DNA of 39,844 bases from an uncultured Rickettsiales bacterium. Lineage in GTDB: Bacteria; Pseudomonadota; Alphaproteobacteria; Rickettsiales; UBA1997. The stretch is from contig CAPZCD010000001.1 of assembly GCA_948744995.1 (NCBI GenBank), positions 1 through 39,844 of the forward strand, given 5' to 3'. Each line of letters begins with the position of its first letter. The stretch's first letter is position 1. Shown here one piece after another: positions 23,179 to 35,100 of this stretch. Below the pieces are notes generated by a model, which saw only the letters and a program-made list of their open reading frames with translations, was not told where the DNA came from and did not search any database. The translations under genes and the position numbers were made by a program.

Positions 23179-26100
23179 ATGAAAAACAAACAGTGTTTTT
23201 TTGGTAAATGTCGTATTTTTTCGTTTTTTAGATGTTTAGCTAGTGTTTTTATAATACTTATTTCTGTTAATGGTGGGATTTTTGGAGTTACATTACCAAA
23301 TTGTAATGTAGATATAAATGGAGTTGATGATAATTTGATACCTGATTTAATACAGTTAGCAACTACCGGTAATAATACAAATAAGCTATTCCTTATCGTA
23401 AAAAAAGATGAATTTGATAAGGGCAATATGTGTTATACAGCAACTGATAGTTATGTTAAGTGTGATAATGCAAGAATAAAAGGAGTGGGTGATTGTACAG
23501 ATAATATTGTTTGTGAAAGTGGCTATAGCGTATCTTGTGAGAGTAATAATAATGTCACCACTTGTAAATGTAAAAAGGGAACTGAAACAAAGGATTTTAC
23601 CGGAAAAGGAAATTGTACTGATTTTAATAACTATATTTCCTGCGAATCAAAAGATACTAGCTTAGATAAGGCTTGCTATCCGGAAAATCATATATGTTTG
23701 AAATATGGAAGTTATTATAAAAATAATGAAATGCTGTATAAGAAAGACGTACAAAATGAGAATGATAAATTTTATGTCTATAAAAAAAACATCATCAATT
23801 CTGGCACTAATAAAAATTGTGAATTTTATGTATTTCCCTGTGATTACAAGATTAGGAATGAATCAGCACCGGCTTTGAATGCCTGGCAAAATCAAGTTAA
23901 TTTAGTTGTTTCAGGGACTGCTAATGATAACAATAAATTATTTGTAAAAAATATATTTGGTAGTTTGGGTAATATGTCATTTTTTATCCAAGCAGGAGAG
24001 TGTGATATTAGTAATGGTACCTGTAGTGGTAACTGTAGTAGAGATAGTGGTGATAATCAATGTTCTACAGCTGAAGTTATAAAGAAAAGTTACTATTATA
24101 AATATTATGATAGTAATAGAAATGTACTGTTTTATTATGAGAAAAACATAGCCACCGGTAAGGAGAATAATATTGGAAGAATTTGTAATAAATATCTTCC
24201 AAATTGTGTTGATTTAAGACCTAATGATTCTATGGTTGTTTTATATCAGAATAAATCAAATATATCTAAACTTGAAAATAACACTAAAGCCAGAATAGAT
24301 TTTTACAAGAATAATATAGGGGATGGTTTTTCGGTCAATGAGGCTAATTTGTATTATTTATCATCTCCAGGCGCAGCTGATGCGTTATGTCTATCTAAGG
24401 AAGGCGCTGGTAATATTGATATTGGTTATTGTTCTGATATTGGTAAGAATGGAAGTTTAAAGTATAGATATGGTTTGACTTTAGCTTATTTTAAAAAAGA
24501 CAATACAGTAAAGCCAAATTGTTATTTGAAAAGTTGTATAGATCTCACTCCAGAAGAATTTGAAGTTATAAAAAGGGAAGGTGCAATTGATAAAAAGTAT
24601 TGTAGTGAATACTATTGGTTGTCTAATAGTAAGAGTTTAAAATATTTTCCGAAAGAGAAACCAATATACTGTTCGGATATTGAAAATGGTCATCTTAAGT
24701 TTTCTTTGCTGCATGAAATGAAAAATTTCTGTACCGACTATGATGATGAAGGAAAATGCAAAAGCGAGAAGGATATAAAATACTACGCCGGCGGTGGTCT
24801 TGATAGAGAAAAAGGTAATTGTTATGTAAAAAATTGTTATTCTTTAACTAAAGATGAAAGAAAATTGGTAGCTGATGCTAAGATTAATAATATAGGGTTG
24901 GAAATAGAAAGAGCTTGCCCCGAAGGAAGTAACTGTGATTATCAAAATAATTTTAAATCTGATAATATACCGGTATATTGTGACAACGGTTTTTTATTTA
25001 ATAAAGATACTCCCGGTTATACGAATTTTGAACCGATAAATCTTAATGTTATTCCATGTTATGAGTTTCAAAAAGAACAGTTAAATAATATTGGTGCCGA
25101 AAGAGTTTTATTGTTTACTGAATTAATCGGAAAAGATGGTAAACATGGTATGGGTGACAAAAAATATAATACAGATTTAGCCTTAAAGAAGGAAGATTCA
25201 GATTCTAGGTTTGTATTTTGTAGAACTCACTACGTACCTTTAAATTTAATAAAAAAAGCTGAAGATAATGGCACAAAAGCATCCTTTTTGAGGACGAGAG
25301 TGATATTGGCTAATGAAGAAGATAAGGCTGGTAATATTAATATTTATAGCTATGAAAATAAAAAAACCTTAGAAGATTTTGGTATAAAATATTTCCATGA
25401 TGATATGGGATATCAAAAGGTAAAATTTACATCGCGTAAACTGGATGAATTTAAGGATGTAAATAATTATATGAATATTTTAAGTTTTGTGGATAATGTA
25501 TTTCCCTACTATAATGCTGATTTAGCCGGTATGCAATCGTCTGATATATTTAATGGCAACGAAATAATCGGTTTTAAAATTAATGCCGTAAAACAAAAAA
25601 ATTCTGTTTTTTTTGACTGTTTAAATGATGAAAATAGAAAAAAACAAAAACAAAGTAAAGATGATGATTTAATAAAAGACGAAAATTGTAAAGATTGTGT
25701 TGGTGGTAAAGACGGAGATAGTCAAGAAAAATGTTTATATAATAAAAAAAATAAAGATAATGAAAAAATTTGTATGAAATATGTTCCTTTAGACTATGAA
25801 TGCAAACGTGAATGTTGTGATGGTAAAGATAGTATTACAGAAAATTACTGTTATATTGAAGACTTTGCTAAAGAAAAAATGTCGAATGCAAATTTTTATA
25901 TAGCTGAAACTGATAATACAGGTTATTTAGATTGTCCTGTGTATGCATACGCTGCTGCTGGTAGTGAAGAATATAAAAAATTTACAAATGGTATTATAGG
26001 TGATTTTTTAGAAGAAGTTGGAAAAGATAAACTTGATATAATAAAAGCTGCTTGTGATGATTTACTACCTATTGTTGATGACAGAAAATTACCAGAGGCT

Positions 26101-29100
26101 AGTATTTTACAACAATTAATAAAACCAAATAAAGTTGATATTAATTTTTCCAATAGTAGTGGTTCCCCTGGTAAACATGATCTAGAACGCTATGGTTGTA
26201 CTAAATTCAATGAAGTAAATCTGTATACTCATGGTTTATATGGTTGTAAATTACCAGATATAGATAGTTCATATTTTAATACCATTCTCAATCCGGTAAA
26301 TTTGTATAATGGTTCTGAAAAACCGACAGAACAAAAAATAACCGACCTTAGTGTATGCTCTAGGTATCAAAATGATGTACTTGGGGAAAGCAGCAAATGT
26401 GGCCAAAGAGAAGGAAGCCAATACAGGGATAAATGTTTAGATTTTAGTTTAGATGTATCAGATCGTAATTCAAATACACTGGATGATTCACCACAAAAAT
26501 CTAAATGGATATTTGAAGAATCAACCGGCGGTTCGAGATTTAGAACTTTTAGAGAGAATAGAGATATATATGCTATAAGAGATTTTCACACCTATCACTA
26601 TTGTTCGGCCACTGAAAATTTTGAAGGTAAAGATGATAAGGGCGCTGCATATGTATACGCCGCGGGATTTACAGCAGGAGCTGCCATAGGTACTGTTGCT
26701 TGTCCAATTGGATGCATCCCGGGGTGTATCTTTGCATTATTTGCAACCGGAGCTTGTATAGCCATTTGTATACCTGTCTGTATTGTTGCTACTGCTGCAG
26801 TAACTGGTGCTATCTATTTAGCTGCCAGATACGATCAGTGGAATTTAAATTTACAAAATGATTTGCAAATAGCCCGTGGTTATAACTTAAATAATTATCA
26901 AAATAAAGGTTTTATAACTCCAACTCTTGTGACAGATAATAACAACTACATCTATAGATTTTATTCTCGTTCGGATGATATAGAGGAAGATTTAGCTAAT
27001 AAGTTGAATGCTAATAGTGAATATTTTAAAGAAAACACTTTAGGTATAGATATATTAAAGAAATGTGGTATTAGTGTTATACCTAAAGATAGTACAGGTG
27101 AAGTTATAAATTTTGGTTTACTTGAATTAACTAAATCCGAACATGATGATAATATGGGATATAATTTTAGTTATAAGATTAAAAAATTTGAAGATGATGG
27201 TAAAGTTTCTATTGATGATTGTGGTGAATCCGATATAAAAAATTGCCTAAATGAAAAACAAAGGAAATGTGTTGAAGGTTATGGTGTGTCATTTTTTGAT
27301 GGAAATTTTATTAAATATATTAATAAAAATTTTATGCTAAACGAAGGCGGATTTTTAAAAAGATACAATAAAGGTGATATAGCAAAAGATGATTGGGGAA
27401 GTTTAGCCAGTCCTTCAAATAAAAATCGTGATTGGTTACCGGTTGACATTATTTATAATACTTTGGATACACAAAGTGAAGATGATATTAAGCAAAATGG
27501 AAATTGTAAAATAGGACTATTTGGCGATCCAATAGGCGATTTATCAAGATGCAGGGGTTTTAGTCTAAATTGCAAAAATGGTTCTGATAAAGATAAAGTT
27601 ATTTGTAATAAATTGGGAACAGAATTTAGTGAAGTACAAACATTTTTTACCGAAAGTCAAGCATTAAAATTGCCATTAGCAGGTCACCCTTTCTTTTTTT
27701 ATACATTACTTACACCAAAAAATACTCCGGAAATGTTTGATCCTTCTATTTTTGTTGAAGAATTTTGTAAATACAGTACTGATGCGTTTAGTTGTAAAGA
27801 AGGAAAAAGTATGACACCCAACGATGGTTTAAATAAGCTAGTACTTAATTTTTTTGAACCTATATTAAAAATTGGTTATGAATATAATGGCGGTATCGCC
27901 AATAACGATTTTAAAAATCATTTTACTCAATATAATAATTTTATTTCCTATATTAGTTCATTAAATAACAGTAGTCCGGATAACTATAGCTATAGCTGTC
28001 CTTATCAGGTAAAATATAAAAGTAACTATATTCAAACCGAAAGACAATATACTTACGTACTACACAGAACTTTCGAACAAGGTGCACATGATGAATATAT
28101 ACCTAAGGTATGTCTCTACAGAATAGTTAATGTTGAAGGTAGCAATAGTGTTAATACAATTTATAATTTTTATATAGATAATAAATGTTCTAAGAAAGAT
28201 GGTGTCTTGCAAAAAAACGGTTATATTATTATAGATAATAATGTTATGTGCTTTCCAAGAGCTCCGCTCAGTTTTGATAATCTAGTATTAGCTGAAAGCC
28301 CGGACATCAATTATAATAGACCATACATAAATTCAAAGATTACTGATAAGAATAGTGGAACTGATTATAAACTTATGCAAAGTGACGGAAGTGATGATAT
28401 AATGGATTTTGGTGAGAGTAGAGATCTTGGGTTTGGTTTAAATTTCACCAGAAGCTACTGCTCTAAGTTGTACTATGATTATTATAAATATGTAGATCAA
28501 TTAGAAAAAGGTGGGGATACTCTTGACCAAGCGACTATTAACCGAATAAATAAATCAATAAATAGTATAGAATCTTATGTGAGAAGTGATTGTGATAAAG
28601 AAAATGGATATGAAAGCGAATTTTTGATAAATGAATCAGAAATGAAATCTAAAATTGATGATGAAAATAAAAATATTCCAGATAGTGAAGTTGTTTTCAA
28701 GGAAACAGTAATAGTAAGAAAAAATAATAGTGCTTATGGTGGTTTTAATGAATTATGCGTTAGCGATTATGATATAGATAATATTTTTAGTATAAATAAG
28801 GAATATGCTATTTCCGATGAATTAACTGATTTTCCTGAAGTTTTTGCTTTTGCGAGTGACAATAATGATGGAGTTGATACAAAATGTTTGCTCAGTGACA
28901 GCAGTAGAGAAGATACTTCCTGTATGGTTACCGATAGGTTTGCTTATCTATATTTAACCAAAGCTGAGGAAGAGAATTATTCAGTTAATTGTGAAGATGG
29001 TAAATGTAAAAAAGGTGTTAGTGGTTGTAATGAAGAGCAATGTAGATTATATGTTAATGTAGATTCGCTTGAAAGAATTCCACTAAAAAAGTATGAATGT

Positions 29101-32100
29101 GTATTAGAAAATGGAAAGGTAAATCCTGAATTACTTACGGACGTAAATAATATAACAGACGAAATAGCAGAAAAGATAAGTGCATGTTATAAAGGTGGTT
29201 TTAATTATGCGGGTATTGTGCACGATTCTATAGATTCCAGCGAAGTAAAAACACAGTGTAAATGTAAAAACGTGACTACAGCGGAATTTTCAACTTATAA
29301 TAATGAAGTCTTAAAAATTAGAAGAATGACTCCGAGAGAATATGGGCTTTGTATTGACCTGAAAAAGCCTATCATATGCCCTGCCGTTAGATACTATGAT
29401 TCTACAAAAACATATGTTGATGACAATTTAGCGCTTGGTAAAACTCAAGAAGAAATGGATGAAAAAAGTGAACAAAAGTATTATGAACAGCATCTATGGC
29501 GAACAGCTGAAAAAATTGCTGGTATTATACCTAGTGTTTTCTATAGTAACACCCTAGGTCATGCGGAATTTCCAGCTAGTCTATATTGTGAAGACGAGAA
29601 AGATTGTTTGGGTGAATCTAAAAATGTGACCGGTTCTTGTTTGGGTTATTGGAAAAATGGTGATGCTATTCCAACCGCTACCTGCGAGGTTAAAACCTAT
29701 AAAAATAAAGAGAATGGAAAAATTAGAAATGTCTATGAATATAAGCTAAAAAATGGTACGGAATGTGTTAGATATAGATGCCCTGGTATTAGTGGCAACG
29801 ACTATTTAGACGAGTTTGAAATAGATAAAAATGCTTCTAATGTTTTTACAGCAGCAGAAATTACAGACTTTAATAATATAAATAGAACTGACTATAGAAG
29901 TTTTATCAATAATGAAGAAATTGATGTTTATTCTGTTGATAAGAGAGGTTTATCTAATGGTTTTGCTGCCTGGAGAGAACTAGAATCTGGTGATTTTGCT
30001 AAGGATAGATATGAAATTGAGGGTGATATTTTTGTAAATTGTCTAACCGGTTATGGTTTAGCTGGTTCAAATAATAGAATTTCGGATGCATTATTAAGTT
30101 TAAATACAGAATTAATAAGAGGTATAATTAAAGGAGAATGTTATTATAAAGTGGATAATAATGTATATCTCAATAATAATTTGCAACAACAACATATCAA
30201 AATATGTGAATCCGTTAGAAATGATATATATAAGTTTATATATAGTAACACTATTAATTTAACTAAAAACGCTTCAGAAACACCAAAAAAAGATAAACCA
30301 AAAAGATATTGTAACCAAAAAGGCGAGTGGATGCCGGTTGAAGATGTTTATAATAAAATGATCTTAGACAGCAGCAGTCTTGATAATAATTTATATCATA
30401 GTGGTGTGACAAATTTATGGCTTGATATCTTTAATAAAGAAAGAACTTATACTATTTCAAATGTTCTTGATGAAAATACTAGTTTAATAGATAAGGTCAG
30501 CCAATATGGTTATTGTGAGAGGTTGGTTTGTAGAGGAATAGAGCAACCGGATGAAAATTATTATATTGATGAATTTTTTAATGAAGAAAATGCAGATAGT
30601 AAAACTAAAGACATATATAAATTTTGGTTGCATTCAGGAGGTGCAAACTGGAAGGTTACTTCAGCCCCAAGAAATTCTTCAAATAAGATTACAAATGATG
30701 CCAATGCAGATCCTAATTCTAGTGAATTTTCTAGTAGAAGTTTAACAAACATATTCTCACTTGTAAGAGATAATGAATTTGATGATTATATTATAGGCAA
30801 TAAGTATAAATATCTAAAAAAGGTAAAAGGTGAATGTAGAAAAGAATTTGGTTATTATAATAGAGGTACAAGTTTTTCATTAACTGAGGTTGCTAAACAA
30901 GTTAGCGCAGTAAATTCCTTAGAAGCTGATGAAAATAGTAAAAAATGTACCTTAGATAAAGAATTATGCAAAAAAAGGTGTATCAATTTAGGTATTGATG
31001 CTAGTGATTGTAGTAAAAGATGCAGCGAGGATAATTTAGCATGTGAAAAATGTGTTGATTCCAGAAAAGCAACGAGTTTTGCTATAAATGGAAACGATGA
31101 ACCATATCGCGTATGTACCAGTGTAGGTGTATGGGGTGAAGTTAATAATAAATGCGTAAGATCGTGCGAGTTACTCCATTTATATAGAACAAATGTTAAT
31201 AGTGATTTGTATTCCTCTAATGAACAAATTAACATTAATGATATAAATAAAAATGAGTTAAAGATAGAAAATCATGATGTTATATCTTTTAATTCAGGAA
31301 ATATTAGTTATGAATATATGGAAGGTAGATTTTTAATGTACGATTTTAGAAATCCAAAATTAAAAAATGAGAGAAAATATACACAAGGAGACTCTATATT
31401 TGGAGGTGCTAACTGGCCAAGAAGTATTGTTAATGTGGATAATCCAGATGGATCTGATTGTGATAGTAACGGAAAATGTTTGAGATATGTAGAAGTTGAA
31501 GGAGTATGTAACAAAGAATATGATAAACAAGATGTAAGTGATCCTACCCAATATGGGAATAGCACAGTTGATTCTTATGGTAATCCAAAAGGACCAACAA
31601 GAAAATGTTATGAAGATGGAACCTGGGGCCCAATTTCTAATAAGTGCTTTTTAGAAAAGACTTGTGCCATATTATTTTTATCTGTTTCAGATATAGCGGA
31701 TCTTATAGCAAAATATAATAATGCAAATACTAATCTAAATGATTTAAACCATGCTATAAGTGATATATATGCCGAACATTTAGGTGAGAAAAATGAAAGA
31801 TCAGGGTTACTAACAATTGATACTAATAATGGTTTAGTTGGTTATCCCATAAGTTGTAATGGTGTTGTAGATAATACTATTAATGGTTTTGAATCTATAA
31901 AAGTGGAAGGTTTAAGACAAACATATTGCAGCTCCCCTGGTTGTTGTGAAAATGCAGTGTCAATGGTTTGCAATAGTTCTGGAGAATCATGTGCTAATGG
32001 TGTTTGTCATATTGCCGGTTGGTCATTTAACACATTGGAATTAGAAAAATACTTTATTCCAAAAACTTGTAATATATCTTTAAAAAGAGATCCGGAAGAT

Positions 32101-35100
32101 AATAATATTTATTATAAAATTTATGGTACACCAAACACTGTTTTTAGCGATAGTAATGATTTGTTTAATAAAATAGATAGACTAAATTTTGGGTTTGCTG
32201 GTAAAATTAGTAATTATCCAATAAAGAATTCAGCTAAACATTACACAAAAGAAAGCCAATTTGATTCAGTTTATAATAAAATAAATAATGCTACAAACAG
32301 TAATTATAAGGTTAAAAAAACGGGTGATACTAGTACTGGTGTTGATATTGCTATTCCTGCTCTATACGATAAGACTGTTAATATTAATGGTTCCATAGGA
32401 GGAAGAAGTGGAAGTAACAAAGTATATTACTCTCACCAAATATATGCAACCTGTGATAATAGATATTTTTATAATGAAGTTTCTGGAAATGATTATTATA
32501 ACAAATTAGCCATTTTCTCTTGTCAGGGAGAAAGTGGTAATCTTAGATTTAAACCAGAATATACAGATGGTGACTATATATTAAAATCTGAAACATCACC
32601 TGCTGATGCCTGCAAGCCAAAAACTTGCGGTAGTAATTCTTATCAAATAGGTTGGTCCTTAAGTCAAGTCAAAGAATTTGTTGATAATAATGCCAAAGAA
32701 TATAATAATGATAAGAATAATAATACTGAGGAATATAACAATAAAAAGTACGAGGGGCTTAATAAATTTTCACAATTAACGTGTCCAGATAAATATGCTT
32801 TTGTCATAAAAAAAGATACAGATAATAAACTTGATGATAGTCTTAATGTTGGAAGTTATTTTTCTTCTAATAATGAAAGTTATGAAGCCGATGGCCTTGT
32901 GAGTTCTTTAAAACTTACCTGTACTGCAAAAAGATCCGAAAATGCATATACTAATACTAATGAACCACAGGAAGTTTGGAATAGTAATTCATCATTTAAG
33001 ATAATAAATGGTAAAACTGCTAATAATGCATATGATGCCAACAGATATGGAGATTTACAGTATAACGATTTACCTAAGACTTTCTGCAAAGATATAGCCA
33101 AAAATGATTGTAAGACAGTAACAGAGACAGAAATTATAAATAATGGTGATATTTTCTCACGTAATGCTGATGATAATACAAATCCTGGATACTGTGTTAG
33201 AATGGGCTGTCCTAGATTAAATTTAAAAATTGTTAAGGATGAAGATACTTTAAAAGCAACACAAGCTGGAAATTCTACTTCCTCTAACACTTTTTCTGAT
33301 ATACCGGGAACTTTTACTTTACCTTTAAAATATGGAAATGATGATACTAATAACTATTATGATTTTGGTGATGTTGTCGTTATTCAGTCGTTGGATGGAG
33401 ACTATAGCGAAAATGACTGTCCATCTGATATATGTGGAGATGATAAATATATTAAAAAATTTGTCCAATATACTAGCGCTGGAGTAGGAAATGGACAAAT
33501 AGGAAGTAGTTTATGCGGATATAATCAAGATATATATAATGATGGAGGTAGCGATAAATTTAGTTATAATTATTATTTTGACCTTAAAAAAAATGAAGAT
33601 AGAAAGGAAGATATTTCAAATTGTTTTAATAATTTATCTTCAAAAGATTCATTAAGTAAGACAAATGTCGGTGGTTATACAAAAATTAATGATTCATTAT
33701 ATGTAAAATATAGAGATGATTATAAAAGTGAAATAAATGTAATTAACAATGTTAAGTCTTTAGCTAACTATACTGTAACAAGAGATAATGATGATATAAA
33801 AGGCAAAGCTAACGACCTTTTCAAGAAATATACTTTTGATAAGATTAGTATCAGTAATGGTGAAATAAATAATAATGTTAGTGAAAAATTAAGTTCATTA
33901 CGAGAATTTGTCGATGGTCAGATTAAAACTATTAATGATTATGCCGTTGGAGAAGCGAAAAAACTATCAAATGGTACTAATACTAACGTTAGCTATCACT
34001 GCTTGTATGATGATGAAGTCACAAGCTTGAATACAGGCAATGGAATTAGATTTACCAGTACAGGACATGGACTATTCAAGTGTGGAACTAGCTCTTGTAA
34101 AGATAAAGAAGTGATTTTTATTAAAAATGGTGATGATAAATGTAAAAAAACTGTTACTAATGGTGATAAACAAGAAACAGTATCTGGTTCATATTATTTG
34201 AATGTCAATGATTTTGAGACAAAATTTAATACTGAAGCCGAAGCAAAACGCAAAAATTTAAGTGATAATTTTAAGGCAAGTGATAGTACTGATGCAACTG
34301 TAAAATCATTGTATACTGAGTATTATGATTTTTATTTAGCTGAAAGTTATTTTAAGGCGGAAGGAAATGCTTGTAGAATAAAATATTACAATAGTTTTAT
34401 ATCCGAAATAATTGGTTCGGTGGCAGAAGAAGATGGAGTAACTGATCCAATAATACAAAAAATATCTAAAATGACTACTCCAAAGGGACAAGTTTATGTA
34501 ATGAAAAGTGATGGTGAAATAATAATGAATTTTGAAGGTACAGAAGATGATATTGATGAAACAACAAACTCTATAGACTGTTCCAAAATTGAGATTAAAG
34601 AAGAAGATAGTATAGTATTTGCATATCCTATTGATGAAAATGGGAATATTTCTTTCGCTAACTATGAAAAATACATTAATAATGATGGTGTGATTTGCAA
34701 AAATTATTCAGTAAACGATGATGGAGTTGAGACTATAAAGGATTGTAATAATTCAATCTCAATTCCAAATGAAGTTATGGAAGAATATGAAAATTACTAT
34801 TTAAATATTTTTGAAAAAATTAAACCAGTTATAAATGATCATAATGAATATTATAAGAAAAAATATCAGGATGAAGAAAATAAATGTAAAGAATTTTATA
34901 GTGATTTTTTAGATGAAAAGTCTAAATTTGGTACAAGTTATACAAATACAATTAAAAATGGTCTGTTTATGGCTATGAAGTGTACTCCTGAAGGCTGGAT
35001 TGTTCAAGGTAAACCTAGTTGTAAGAAGAGATGCAGCAGTCATGCAGATTTTAGAATTGACCCAGATGGTGCTGGAGATTTTGACATTACAATAAAAATT

